Assembly (NCBI GenBank): GCA_951804985.1
Contig: OX638133.1
Span: forward strand, 71,182,367 to 71,246,366
Origin: Dryomyza anilis
Taxonomy: Eukaryota; Arthropoda; Insecta; Diptera; Dryomyzidae
Reading direction: 5' to 3'
Length of the DNA: 64,000 nt
Below, one piece after another: positions 22,537 to 34,913 of the stretch. The translations under genes and the position numbers were made by a program. The notes beneath the pieces were generated by a model that was not told the origin of the DNA, searched no databases, and saw nothing but the letters and a program-made list of their open reading frames with translations. Each line of letters opens with the position of its first letter. Positions within the stretch are counted from its first letter, which is position 1.

Positions 22537-22821
22537 AAAATATGTATTTTAGGTTACATAAATAAAGACAAAATGTAATCATTTTAATGCAAATGTATTA
22601 CAATTTGTTTTAGAAATGCAGTTAAATATGTAGTTATTTTCTATACAAAAACATTTGTATTAATGTAATAAAAAGAAATACATTTGCTTTTGGACGTAAA
22701 TTTGAATTTATTTCAAAGTTTTTTTTTTTTATTTTTAATACTGTATTTTTTTGGTGTCTTATACTAAAAAATTATGTGTAATACTTTACTAATTTAAATT
22801 TTTATTTGTATCTTATTTCAG

Positions 22822-22870
22822 CTGAAGATTCACTCATGTGCGCCAACGCTCATCGACGCAAATAAAGCAG
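22822..22870 (+). other. Candidate 49-nt internal exon
   Basis: Preceded by a good branch-like TACTAAT (near 22784), a T-rich tract and TTATTTCAG at 22813-22821. Followed by AAAGCAG/GTAAAT at 22870/22871. The exon text is GC-richer than its surroundings. One frame is fully open (LKIHSCAPTLIDANKA) and another has an ATG at 22835 followed by 10 codons. It could be a non-coding leader exon or a small coding exon. No homologue is recognised. Confidence 0.3.
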
Positions 22871-23527
22871 GTAAATTTTAATAAATTTTATATTTTTTAC
22901 GTTTTTTTTTATTTATTTTCGTTTTATTTATTTTTTGTATTACTTTTTTTACTTAATTTCTGCAACATCTCAAGTCGTTTTCTGTGTAAAGCGCAAATAA
23001 ATAAAAATAATGCAAATTCTTCGTTTAAATTCAAGGATCTAAAAAAATGATGATGCCATTTATTTTTAGCAGGAAGTAACAAGCTTTTTTTATTGCTGTT
23101 GAGTTTTTGCATTTTAAGTTTTTTTTCTATATTTTTTTGTTTCTTTACTTTGTTGTTGATTTTGCCATCATTATAAACAGCTAATGCATTTTGTTAGACA
23201 TAAATTGTAAACCGGTTGGTGTTTTATTTATTCATTAGTTATTTATGGGATTCACAGAATGTTTGAATTTGTAAATTTTTTAAATCACATTTAATTAATT
23301 AAACGTTTTAACTAAGTGCTTACTTTTTTGGCGGGCAATTAATTAAAAATTTAACAATTCGCTAATACATTAAATATTAATTGGTTTTGTCATTTATCAT
23401 AATACAGAACTTTTGTTTAAAATAGAGATAAAATAAATAATAAAAAATAAACCAGATTATTCTTATGAAATAAACTTGAATTATTTATCACATTAAAGTT
23501 TAATGATTAAAGTGATTTTTATCAATA
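22871..23527. other. AT-rich non-coding DNA
   Basis: No gene supported. Mainly AT-rich text with no recognised repeat family. Confidence 0.4.
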
Positions 23528-23845
23528 AACTGAGATTTTTCATTTTTATTTTTATTTTATTTTTATTTTTAATTTAATTTTTATATTTATTTTTATTTTC
23601 TTTTTATTTTTATTTTCATATTTATTTTATTATTATTTTATTTTTATTTTATTTTTATTTTATTTTATTTTATTTTTATTTTTATTTTACTTTATTTTTA
23701 TTTTATTTTTATTTTATTTTTATTTTATTTTTATTTTATTTTTATTTTTATTTTATTTTTATTTTTATTTTATTTTTATTTTTATTTTTATTTTTATTTT
23801 TATATTTTTTTATTTTTATTTTATTTTTATTTTATTTTTATTTTA

Positions 23846-23876
<31 letters not shown>

Positions 23877-24010
23877 TTATTTTATTTTTATTTTATTTTT
23901 ATTTTTATTTTTATTTTTATTTTTTTTAATTTTATTTTATTGTATTTTTATATTTATTTTATTTTTATTTTATTTTTATTTTTATTTTTTTTTTTATTTT
24001 GTATTTATTT
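23528..24010. repeat. TTTTA/TTTTTA low-complexity tract
   Basis: About 480 bp composed almost wholly of ATTTT and ATTTTT words, with rare interruptions (TTTC, TGTATT). It is a hypervariable penta/hexanucleotide tract and likely length-polymorphic or assembly-sensitive. Confidence 0.95.
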
Positions 24011-25033
24011 TTTTAATTTTACATTTTTATTAAACAAAAGAGATTTTTATTAAAAATAAAAAATATGTGTGTCAAATAAAATAGATTTTTTATATTATAT
24101 TTTTATCAATAAAACATATTTATACCAAATATAAGAGGCTTTTATCAATTAATTTCTAAATCGCAGAAATCTTTTTTTACCATTTATAGGCAAATACATA
24201 AATCATGAACCTTTTAAAACTAAAATAATTATTAAATCCTTAAAATATCTTCAACATTTATTACTTTCATGGTCACTATTTTTAGCAGATATAAATAAAA
24301 TATTCGTGACTCCAGAGCTTTGTTTAAATATGTGTTTATTTTCCAACTCTAGGGAATATTAGCAAACAAACAAATTACATTCGTGATAACATTATACATT
24401 AACCAAAAAAAAAAGAGTAGCCTTAAAAAGCTTCCACAAAGGCGCCATAAAAAAGGCCCACAGCACTTTTCGAAAGAAATATATATCCTACACTCCAGAG
24501 ATATCTAATTATGAAAACACAAGAAGCATTCGATACTTACAAACAACTACCAAACAACTACTAAATTCATTTATCATAAAACCAGCAGAAATAGAAACAA
24601 ACAAAAAATCATAACCTCCTGCAGCTTGCTCGATTTATGTATAGAATCCCCTATTCACATCAGGACTCTCAGGTTTGTAACATTCGCAAAAGGTAACAAC
24701 ATTTCAACTCTTCATTACAGCGCATAATTTGCAGCAATTGTTGTTGCCACTGTTTGTGGTTGGTTCGAAAAAAAGCAACAATGAAAAATACCCCACGGGT
24801 TCTTTTTATATTCTTTGAGTCCATGTACGCGCCGAGATTCTTAATGCAATGACCAAGTAAAAAAAAAACAAATGAAAAGTTTTAGTATTTTTTTATTTTG
24901 AATTCAATTTCTACAAAAGTTTGCTGCACCTTCTCGCTGGGATTATTAGGAAGCATAGAAATTCTTTTGCAGAATAAATTCAATTTAATAGTATCAGAAA
25001 CATGTGTGTGAGCGTGTTTATATGTATTTTCTA
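24011..25033. other. Non-coding DNA
   Basis: AT-rich with a more balanced stretch at 24410-24850. I see no open frame of note, splice-bounded exon or repeat family. Confidence 0.4.
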
Positions 25034-25367
25034 CACAGAAAATGAATAAGATCTAATAATATTAATTATGTATTTTTGTACATTAAACTTTTGAATATTA
25101 TACATCAATATTATGAATTATTGTACATCATTTTGTTTTTATTTTTATCATATTTTTAAATTTTTGTATTAATGTATTTCTTTATATTTATATAATGCAT
25201 CGATATTTCATCATTTGAATTTTTAAACATCAATTACTAATGAGCAATAACAAGAACAATTTATGGTAGTCTTGTTCTTGCACTTGTTATTGCTTTTTTT
25301 TGCTCATCACAATGTTCATCAGAAACGTACTTTATACATCAATATTATTAATGTTGGACATCAATAT

Positions 25368-25700
25368 TAAGAATTTTTTTCATCCATATTATCAATTTTT
25401 TCAATCATTTTATTATTTTTTTCATTCATATTATGAATTTGTTCATTCATATTATGAATTTTTTCATTCATATTATGATTTTTTTTATTCATATTATGAT
25501 TTTTTTTCATCCATTTTTAAAATTTACTTTATACATCAATATTATTAATGTTTGACATCAATAGTATGTATTTTTTCATTCATATTATGAATTTTTTTAA
25601 TTATATTATGAATTTTTTCATTCATATTATTAATTTTTTCAATAATATTATGAATTTTTTCATTCATATTATGAATTTTTTCAATCATATTATGAATTTT
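25368..25700. repeat. 21-bp tandem array
   Basis: Units of ATTATGAATTTTTTCATTCAT, with deletions and TTTATT variants and one break at 25510-25560. The period is divisible by three, giving two spurious Phe/Ile/Tyr-rich frames at 25300-25548 and 25548-25880. Confidence 0.9.
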
Positions 25701-26384
25701 CATTCATATTTAAAATTTTATTGTACACTAATAATACATATATATTTTTTTATCAATGTTTTGTATTTTATTTTGTTAATAAACATATATTTCAATGAAT
25801 TTTCAATAATACCGTTTCAAATTGTTGATGTACAAAAATACATAGTCATATTTTTGTACATTAATGAATTTTTTTTATGAATTTTACTGAATCAGTATTA
25901 TACATTAAAATACATCAATATTATAAAATTTTAAACATAGATATTTGTACTTAAATATTACATACATCTGTAAATGAAATTATATATTTTTCTTATTCAT
26001 TAATATTATGAATTTTTATCATATTATTTGATACTCATTCTTGTATTTCAATACTAGCAATTTTGTATTTGATATGTTTTTTAATCTTTTGATTTTTAAT
26101 TTATTACTCCAAAAGTTATTTAAATTTAATATTTTGAATTATAAAACTTCAATTTGTGTGTATAAATATTTTACTGTTTTGTTCATTAATTTTAATTATT
26201 TTTATACATCGATATTTTGACTGTTCATTATTTTAAAACATTTTCATCAGTTAACATTTTCATTACATTGATGAAATATATGTTATAAATGATTAGTTAG
26301 TTTTTAAATAAAAATATTTAAAAAATGGAAAAAATATTGAAATATAAATTTTTGAAATGGAAATTTATCGATTCTTTATCGATT

Positions 26385-27200
26385 TAATTTTTCACTAAAA
26401 ATTCAAATTTACACTAAAAATTCAAATTTTCACTAAAAAATCAATTTTACCTCTAAAATCAAATTTTAACTTAAAATTCAAATTTTCACTAAAAATTCAA
26501 ATTTTCACTAAAAGTTCAAATTTTCACTTAAAATTCAAATATTCACTAAAAATTCAAATTGTCACTTAAAATTCAAATTTTCACTAAAAATTCAAATTTA
26601 CACTACAAATTAAAATGTTCACTAAAAAAATCAAATTTTCACTCTAAAATCAAATTTTCACTTAAAATTCAAATTTTCACTAAAAATTCAAATTTTTACT
26701 AAAATTCCAAATTTTCACTAAAAAATCAAATTTTCACTCTAAAATCAAATTTTCACTTAAAATTCAAATTTTCACTAAAATTTAAAATTTTTACTAAAAA
26801 TTTATGTTTCAATAAATATTAACATTTTCACTAAATATTAAAATTTTCGCTAAAAATAAATGTTTCACTAAAAATTAAATTTTTCACTAAAAATTACATT
26901 TTTCACTAAAATTAAATTTTTCACTAAAAATTAAATTTTTCACTTACAATTCAAATTTTTACTAAAAATTCAAATTTTCACTTAAAATTCAAATTTTCAC
27001 TAAAAATTCAAATTTTCACTAAAAATTCAAATTTTCACTTAAAATTCAAATTTTCACTCAATTTCAATTTATTACTAAAAATTCAAATTTTCACTAATAA
27101 TTCAATTTTTCACTAAAAATTCAAATTTTCACTAAAGATTCAATTTTTCAATAAAAATTAAACTTTTCACTAAATAAATTAATGTTTACTAAAAATTAAA
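26385..27200. repeat. 19-20-bp tandem array (orientation 1)
   Basis: About 40 units of TTTTCACTAAAAATTCAAA with several sub-variants (CTTAAAATTC, CTCTAAAATC). Higher-order alternation of variants is visible at 26440-26790. Same unit family as 7252-7422. Confidence 0.9.
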
Positions 27201-27225
27201 TTTTCATAAACATTTTTTTTCTGTG

Positions 27226-28216
27226 TGATCAGCTTCGGTGTGGTTCTTATGTCACTGACTGCCAATGATGCCACTTGATTGAAAACGAACGTGATCAGAA
27301 AAATAATAGATATTCGCTCGCATATATGATTAAATTGTATGTGTTGTAGTTATTATTTTTTAAATTCATTCGAAGTTGTTTTGCAGAGAGTTGCAGCAGA
27401 TCACCTAAAGCCAGCAACATATCCAATACATGTTAATATTTTGAATGCATTCCGCACACAATTCGTATTGAAAACGAAATTAAAGTCTACAAAATTGAGT
27501 ACGTAGTATTCTTGTGCTGTTCAATGTTACAATATGAATTCCTGGTTATTATTCTATCTTTTGTTATGCAGTGGTTTGTGGAAAATACCGGCAACAGCAA
27601 TAGCAGCAACAGCAAAACAATCCGTACGTTGTTCTCATATTAAACTATTGGTTGAGTCGGTTTGGTGCTTTTACGAAGACAACTCATAGTTGAGACGTGG
27701 TTTTGATTTTGTTTCAAAGGTGCACAGATTATTGTTAGTCAGTCGAAGTTGCTTCAAGTTCAATTGTTGTTGTTGTTGTCGGTTAGAATGGCTGGCTTTG
27801 TTGCCGCACAAATGTTTCAAGAATGTGGTTTTTCGATGTTTGTGTCGAGTCATCTCTAAAATCAGTTGAAATTTCTTCGTCATACGCATTCAGTTATTCA
27901 GAAATAGCTTAAGGCTGTCGCTATGCAGCTTTAAAAATTCAATTAATATAAAATATTTAGCATGAATTATGGCTGCTTTAAAATGCAAAAGACAGATTAT
28001 GAAATATTGATGACATTGCATTGAATTTATTGTTGTTCTTACGTTGTGTATGAGGTATAAATAATTCATAAACAAATAATTGGATAAATATAAAAATATA
28101 ATAAAACAAAAAAAAAAAAAAAAAAAAAAAATTGAAATAAAATGAAAAGAAAACGTAAAAAACATGCATTATTAAATAACTAAAATCTGAAGATACTCAA
28201 AATGTAGAATTAATCT
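27226..28216. other. Non-coding DNA; poly(A) at 28108-28131
   Basis: Contains two acceptor-like sites (TTGTTTTGCAG near 27386, CTTTTGTTATGCAG near 27571) without matching donors or open frames of note, and the candidate minus-strand ORF described separately. A 24-nt A run lies near 28120. Confidence 0.4.
27671..27889 (-). CDS. Hypothetical 72-aa ORF, weak candidate
   Basis: ATG-initiated frame with an in-frame TGA just upstream. The peptide starts MRMTKKFQLILEMTRHKHRK, is strongly basic in its first 25 residues, has a five-Gln run near residue 38 (pure CAA repeats) and ends NYELSS. Base composition is more balanced than its flanks. No domain or homologue is recognised. It is isolated in AT-rich DNA, so it may be a leader segment or chance frame. 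Confidence 0.2.
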   Translation of the reverse strand: MRMTKKFQLILEMTRHKHRKTTFLKHLCGNKASHSNRQQQQQLNLKQLRLTNNNLCTFETKSKPRLNYELSS

Positions 28217-28345
28217 TGCCAAAAAAGGGCTCTCCCAAACATAATTTTGCTTGCATCACATTTTGTTTGGAGATTTATGTAAACATAATTGTAATTGCCT
28301 GATAAATTGTTTATAAACAGAGTTTGTAATGTTGTAAATAAGCTC
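28217..28345. repeat. Dispersed repeat R1, copy 1 (short)
   Basis: Shares GGGCTCTCCCAAACAT and TTTATGTAAACATAAT, then TGATAAATTGTTTATAAACAG and ATGTTGTAAATAAGCTCT, with copies at 29268 and 35653. Termini are not defined. Probably a remnant of a non-autonomous transposon. Confidence 0.65.
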
Positions 28346-29267
28346 TAAATAAATTTATATTTGTATACGAACACACGAAAACTGTTGGTGTTTTTCCTTT
28401 AAATAATGTGTGTTTAGACACACAACGAAAACTATTTGCAGGTAACATATTACGTTTTAAAAAATAGTACTTTAAAAAATATTTTAAATTTTTTGATTTA
28501 ATGGCAGACATTTTTTGATTTCAAGACTATTTTTGTATTATATAAAATTACTCTCAAATTCAGAATATATATGTAATTGTGTCACGTTTTAAATAACTCA
28601 TATGCTCAAGTGTTATATCAAATGAAATTTCATTAAACATTTCTCACAACATTTTTAAATTGTATAAAATGCTTGCGACTGTTTGTTTTGATATTTTATT
28701 TTTTAAAAACTCATTTACAAATATCAGTACATTAAAATTAATTGAAATTCAAAGGCGTCTAAAAAAAAGTATAACAAAGTAATAAAACTACTTCAATTGG
28801 TTTAATAATTTAAGAGAACTCGATAGAAGAATGTAGACTGTAATTTTTTTTTGACAAGAATTTAAATCAAAGATGTATTTAAAAATGCGGAAAAACTGAA
28901 AAAGCGACAGTTTGTAATATTCCAAAATTAGCCTGCACCGTTTTTTAAGAAAACGTCGTAAAAATAAAAGAAATATATTGAAACAATTTAGGGACAGAAC
29001 AATATCATGTGAAAGCATTAGAATTGATGATACGGTTTCTATGATTATTCATTCATTTGGTACTCATCGTAAAAAGTCAAATATTTTAGTGTCAGTAGAA
29101 AGTTTGTTAAACTTTTAAATAAAAATACACTTTTTTACGTGGTATGCACTATATTTTAAAAATTGGGACTTGCCTTTGGTAATTATACAACTTTATTTCA
29201 TTTGAAAGACAATTAATTGCTTTGCATATTGCATAATACCATAAAATGTGAATTTTAAAGCTACACG

Positions 29268-29490
29268 CTGCAAAAAATGGGCGTTCCCAAACAACATTTT
29301 ACAGGCATTACATATATCTTTGGAACTTTATGCAAACAAAAGTATTATTGCATTGCAAAACATTATTATAATAACAGCCAAACATATTTTGGTTTTCGTC
29401 CAAACATATTTATGTTTAGGTTGAATAATTTTCCTCGTTCTTGCAAACATATATATGTTTTTATTTACATGTAAACATATTGATGTTTAA
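29268..29490. repeat. Dispersed repeat R1, copy 2
   Basis: Starts TACACGCTGCAAAAAATGGG with GCGTTCCCAAACAACATTTT next, then TTTGGAACTTTATGCAAACA. The second half consists of AAACATAT/ATATGTTT inverted words (29385-29490), as in copy 3. Confidence 0.65.
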
Positions 29491-30897
29491 CATTTCATAT
29501 AAATGGAAAAAAACGGAAAATTTAGTGCTAATAATTTTTTTTATACAATATTAATTTTTTTAGCTTTTTAAATTATATTTTTATTTATTTATATTATATT
29601 ATTACAAACTTAAACCATTTTTTTCATTACACACATTTAATTTAGACTAAATAATTTTATTTCCATTCATTTTGAACTCAGAAAATTACAGGTTAATTTG
29701 ATATATCACAAACAGCCACGATCTGGTATTAATAGTGATTGGCGGTACTTAACAAACTCATCTATCATAATGAACTTTTGAACTATATAAAAAGTATTAA
29801 TGTGAGTGTTATTGAACTATAAAATTAATAAAAAAAACATTAAAAATGTGCATTCATTGAAATACTGAAAACATAAGTGTTCGTTCTGAGATGAAATGAC
29901 ACATATAAATATTTTTAAACCCAATTTTGTGTTTATTTATTTTCTGTATAACAACAAATATATTTAAAAAAAATTGTTAAACACTATTTATATATTATAT
30001 AATATAAATAGTATATATACTTGAGAAAGTATAACAAATAAATTTTCTTGATGATGAAGTTACAGGATTATCTAAATATTGTTGTTCTTTACAGTTGTAC
30101 CACATACGAATAATAAGAATAATTTGTTTTATATTCCGGCTTTAACACGATGCTTGCGACTTTTTCCTATAAATATTCACAGTAAGTCTAACATTGACTA
30201 ACATTATGTTTAAAAAAAGACCCTAGTCATGCTGCAAACTACGGCAATAGAGAGTATCAACTTCGTTCATCGATAACTTACCAAACGCAAGACTTGTGCT
30301 GGCAAGCATAGTTCTATTCAAATTTCATTTGGTTTTTTGTGTGTGTTTGAGACATAATTTTGGTTAAATAAACTGTGAATCATATGTTTATTTAAATAAT
30401 AACGATTTATAAGTTTAATTATTGTAAATTAAATAGATTTTGGTAGATAATATAATTCTATTTAATGTGGCTCGCTTTTATATGTATTTACATATTCAAT
30501 ATTTAAATACATATTATAAGGATTTAAAAAAAAAATCCATATATTTGAATTCATCCATATAAATTCATATTTTTGATAAAAACTGACTCAATTCGATAAA
30601 TGTTCACTACAATTTTTACATGTATAAATATATTTGGAGTGTAATCGATAAAATCAAACAATCTTATTGCATGAAAGTATATCTGGATATCATTACAGCA
30701 GACAATATAATGTGATTTGTAGCAAATTTGGATGGGTGTAAAAATTTGGATAGAAAAATAATATTTTTTCAGTACAATTTATTGTTTCCAAGTGAAAAAT
30801 TCCATGAGATGTCTGAATAATTAAAATAAAACGAATTTTATATCCATTTTTTAAGTTTTTGATCTATATTTTAAGTTTTATGATCCGTATTTATCTA
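29491..30897. other. AT-rich non-coding DNA
   Basis: No gene supported. A short segment at 30230-30310 (CAACTTCGTTCATCGATAAC) resembles the units of the tandem repeat at 36518-37215 and may be a fragment of the same old element. Confidence 0.4.
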
Positions 30898-31559
30898 CAC
30901 TGAGGGAAAAAAGTAATAAAATTAAATAAAAAGTAATAAATGTTAATACTTTTCGACACGTTTTTCAACCGTTGTCTTTTTTATTTAAATTAAATACTTT
31001 TTATTTAAAATTGAAGTAAATACTTTTTATTTAAATTTATTACGTACGTAATAAAATTTGAAGTAAATACTTTTAATTTAAAATTATTACGTAGGTAATA
31101 AAATGTGATGTAAATACTATTTATTACTTTTTATTAAGATAATAAAATTTTAATTTAATCTCAAGATCATAAACATGTTAATTAATATTTTAAAACTATT
31201 TATTTCATGTAAGGAAAGTTAGGAAAAGATAAAATTATTATTTTTTTACTTTTTTCGAAATTTTTATCACTCACGGTGGTTTTATAGGTTGGACACATGA
31301 CCACAGATTACATAATTTTGTCATGGTTACGTTCAAAAAACAAACTTTAATAATGTTAACAATATTTCTATAATATAATTTTTTTGAAATAATGAATTTA
31401 ATTGCGTACGTAATAAAATTAAATACTTTTTATTTATTTTGAAATTAAATACGTACGTAATATATTTATGTATAGAGTATTACTTTTTTATTACAAAAGT
31501 ATTTAAATCAAATTTAAATAGATTTTATTTAATTTTATTACGTCACTTTATTTTTAGTG
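30898..31559. mobile_element. TA-flanked MITE, family B copy 2
   Basis: The left end CACTGAGGGAAAAAAGTAAT is identical to copy 1 over 20 nt. The right end TCACTTTATTTTTAGTG is inverted. Flanked by TA at 30896-30897 and 31560-31561. It is 662 bp, longer than copy 1 because of extra interior sequence at about 31140-31390, possibly an internal insertion. No transposase frame. Confidence 0.85.
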
Positions 31560-32139
31560 TAGTTTTTAGGTCCGTATAATTATTATCCCTGGTTATTGCA
31601 ATCTAAAAAACATAGTCAATTTCGATTATTATTTCGATAAATTACACTTTGTTACCAGCATATATATATTAATTTTGAATTACTTTATAATAATATTCAA
31701 ATAGATCTTTTTATTTGTGTAATTTAAATACATATAATTTGTTTTTTGTTATTTCAATAGGTCAACTTAAATTGCATTAATTTAATAAATTTTATGATCT
31801 CATAAGTAATTTCCTAATCTTCAAATTACAAATGTTGTAAATATAAATTTTAGAAATTTGCTTAAAATTTCCCAAATAAATTGAAAAACCATATTTGCAG
31901 CTACAAATCATATAATAAAAACTAATAAATAATATTTTTTTTAATTAAAACTTGATGTCTAAAAATTTAAGCTTTCAACTCTCTAGATACATTTCTTATA
32001 TGCATAAATACAGAATTAAAGATACAACTTCAGTAAATATGAATAAATATGAAAAACTTATAGAAAATAATTTATTTATCTTATGCACAAAACGTACAAA
32101 AACATGTTATGCATATTCGATAGTATTAAGATCTGCTGT
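31560..32139. other. AT-rich non-coding DNA
   Basis: No gene seen. The 63-codon frame at 31952 has no recognisable features and starts in very AT-rich text. Confidence 0.4.
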
Positions 32140-32320
32140 ATAAGATACACAGATGTGGATGCAGATACACAGTAGGTACTTTTGCATTTGAGATATTGCG
32201 TGTTGTATCTATGTGTTGTGTCTGATGCCGCACATGATGCTGGTGCGATATTTTAAAATATTAAGGAGTACAGAATATGCATAGAACACTCATAATAAAT
32301 TTTAAAACATGATTGTATCT
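32140..32320. promoter_or_regulatory. GTATCT/AGATAC motif cluster 2
   Basis: AGATACACAGATGTGGATG, then GCAGATACACAG, then GTTGTATCTATGTG and ATTGTATCTCAAG within 180 bp. Same hexamer as clusters at 6166, 46640 and 55710. Directly followed by a GC-richer CTG/TTG triplet block (32390-32800). Confidence 0.35.
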
Positions 32321-32389
32321 CAAGTAAAACGCGTCACATCTTTGTAAAATACTAATTTCAAAAAACAATTTCTTAAGCTGTACTATTTT

Positions 32390-33497
32390 TTTTTTTTGCT
32401 TCAACTCTGTCGCTCTATCTATCTCAGTCTGTTAATTGAATTCAATGCCAGCCAGCCCAAAGACAGACGGCAGCACCTACAACTGCCGCCTACTAATGGC
32501 AGCCGGAAGGAAATGATTCGTCGGCACATAAATTTGTTTCCTACTCAACGACGCCATCTTGTTGTTTGCTGTTGCGTATTGTTGCTCTTGCTGTTGTTGG
32601 CAATGCTGCTGATGTTGCTCCGATTTGCAATGTAGTTGTTGCCAACTCCTGCAACTGTCTCCGAGTGCTATGCACTTTAATTACTTTATAATAAATACGA
32701 TTGCATGTCCTTTGATGTTGTTATCGTTGCACTTAATTATAATGTTGCTGACGATGTTGTTGCAATTATTGTCCGATCGTCTGACGCAAAGTTATTTACA
32801 AAGTGTTGTCTCACGTATATTAAACAATTAGCAACTGACTTTTGAAATAAATTATCATAATTCCAACAGCATTTACATTAAGTTGTAAATTTGCCAATAC
32901 AAATAATGACAGCAACGTGTTGTCGATAAAATAATTAACTACAAATTCTATAATTAATTTCATTATGAGGTTTGGTAGAACATAATATGTGCGAGGAAGC
33001 TTCAAATAACAAAAGTTTTTTATTTTATTGTACTCTTGACTAAATACCTATCATAGGGTGTGTGGGAAAGTGTTTCAGTTAATTGTTATTTATTACGACG
33101 TCCACTAAAATATCACACTATTGACACAAAGCCTTTAAAAGCGCCTTACTTTAGTCTTACTGAAAACATTTAAATTGTTATTTAACACCTTTTCGTTGTT
33201 GCTGCCGCTGTGATAGAAAAATCTGACACTTTAGTGGGCTTTGCAACTACTACTTTTGAATATGTTGGCCCTCTAAATGGTATTCTATGTTTATGTCTGG
33301 ATTTGATGCAGGCTTAAAATACCTTATTTGATATTTGGTGACATTGATTGACGAATGACGCTTTAAGAAGACGCAGAAGAAAGTGACAGTTAGTGGAAAT
33401 TGTCATTTTGTGGTAGAAAGTGAAAAGTTGTTGATAGTTAAAAGTATATAATCATTTTTAGTTGTAAAGAAGTGGATATTTATTAGATGGTATGTTT
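32390..33497. other. GC-richer triplet-rich block and non-coding DNA
   Basis: 32400-32800 has balanced composition with GTTGTT/GCTGCTG runs. A 79-codon plus-strand frame starts at a non-ATG codon and ends in a Leu-rich tract produced by the triplets, so it is not accepted as a gene. 33000-33497 is AT-rich with no recognised feature. Confidence 0.4.
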
Positions 33498-33596
33498 TCT
33501 ATGAAAAAATTTCGACAGTCGCTGCAATCGAACTCGGAACCTTTCGGCTCGTAGCCCAACGCACTAACCAACCAACGCACTAAGCCACCACCGCTC
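33498..33596 (-). mobile_element. tRNA-derived SINE, copy 2 (head fragment)
   Basis: On the minus strand the text carries the tRNA-like head of the SINE: a degenerate A box, GAGCCGAAAGGTTCC and a B box GTTCGATTGC. Only a few bases of body are left. The TTAGTGCGTTGG segment is present twice in the head, a duplication also seen in copy 4. Old and truncated. Confidence 0.65.
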
Positions 33597-34025
33597 GTTA
33601 GATTGTTTTAAGTTGTACGCATCTTTATTTATTTTTTATTATATTGGAATAATTTTACCATAAATTTGTTTCCAAACAAACATACTATTTTAACAGCATT
33701 TAAATATAAATATGTTTGGCAGCAAAAGCAGTTATTTTACCATTTGAATAAAATTACACTTGGCAAAACTCGTCTTGTGTTCAGCAAGTGGTCGATGTAC
33801 GACGTTGACACTTGTTGGCTGACATTTTTTGTCTAGAACGAAAAACGAAATTTTCATTTTTTAAAGAGCATATTAATCAATTTGAATAAAAAAGTTTTGA
33901 AGGTACAAACAAAACCAAAAAACTAAAATAAATTGCTTTAAAGTCAGAATTTAAGACAAATAGCACTAGGCAAATGGAGTTCTTTTTTTATTTATCCACG
34001 ATCTTACTGTTTTTTTCCGTTATAC

Positions 34026-34433
34026 TTCAAGATTTTAATCATGACCTCATACTCAGCATTTATTTTAGATTGCCTAAAGTTTTTGAGTTATTACGTAATA
34101 CAAATATATAGCAATTGTCATTGTTTTCTATATATTCTATTGAGAATACTTCAGCTAATTATTTGTAATAAACCTCATGAAATTCGGATTGATCTGACGA
34201 AAGTTATGACCAGTCAAACAAAAAAAAAGTGTATATTATAGTTGAGACTGGATCCATAGTTCTTTGATTCCTCTTACTTTTTTTTGCAAATCACGCTTTA
34301 AGTCGTGTAATGTTCCTAAACAACAAATGAACACACAAATTATTGATTTTATGGTGTACCTATTATTTATTACATAACATAAACATGAGGTAATCTGAAA
34401 AAACTGAGTATGAGGTAGTGATTAGAATCTTGA
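34026..34433. mobile_element. MITE, family F
   Basis: Inverted ends. Left TCAAGATTTTAATCATGACC is followed by TCATACTCAG. Right CTGAGTATGAGG is followed by TAGTGATTAGAATCTTGACG. They form ~30-bp terminal inverted repeats around 350 bp of AT-rich interior. The 66-codon frame at 34041 lies inside and has no transposase motif. Single copy in the window. Confidence 0.7.
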
Positions 34434-34493
34434 CGTTTATCGAAAAACCATACTTAGATCGCGGATATTTTTTTTGTTATGACGCATGCTATT

Positions 34494-34630
34494 GGCATCT
34501 CATTCGCACTCATGTGTTTTAATGTGCTGAACTCCATCTCTTTCTCGCACATTGCTAGTGCGCTGAATGATCTTCTATCTCTTTCTAACACATTGCTTAG
34601 TGCGCTGAATTGTCTTGCGTCTCTTGTTGA
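34494..34630. repeat. ~40-bp tandem repeat, three units
   Basis: Three imperfect units with ACATTGCTTAGTGCGCTGAA, then TGATCTTCTATCTCTTTCTA. Overlapping frames on both strands (34454-34687, 34479-34697) arise from this repetition and have no recognisable domain. Confidence 0.65.
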
Positions 34631-34913
34631 TTGTTTATTATTGTTGATTGCTTGCACAGTGGAGCAAATTACTTTTTTTCGTAACAATATAAATTAAATA
34701 GTGCTCGATCCGTACGGGAAGGAAAACGGAAGTGCATGTTGAGATTCAAATGGGAATTCCAAAAACTCTGCGAATTTTGCGTACGCATTATATTTTTTTT
34801 TTAATTATTTCAATATCTTAGATAATGTACTTTATTTGCATATTTACACTTTGACCCTAAAGTTTATAGTTTTTTCAAAAAATAATTACAGACAAATGTA
34901 TTGACATTTTCAC

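Larger units (their letters stand above)
25034..27225. mobile_element. Possible long family C element
   Basis: The left end TA/CACAGAAAATGAATAA (TA at 25032-25033) and the right end TTTTTTTTCTGTG (27213-27225) match the inverted termini of family C (14059, 54214). The right flank is TG rather than TA. The 2.2-kb interior holds a 21-bp array (25368-25700) built of the same ATTATGAATT words that fill family C elements, plus a 19-bp array (26385-27200). No transposase frame. The ends may be fortuitous. Confidence 0.4.

Noticed and set aside
25300..25880. Two Phe/Ile/Tyr-rich plus-strand frames
   Set aside because: Artefacts of the 21-bp array.
32396..32635. 79-codon frame ending in a Leu-rich segment, possible small membrane protein
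   Set aside because: Begins at a non-ATG codon, and the hydrophobic tail is encoded by TTG/CTG triplet repeats.
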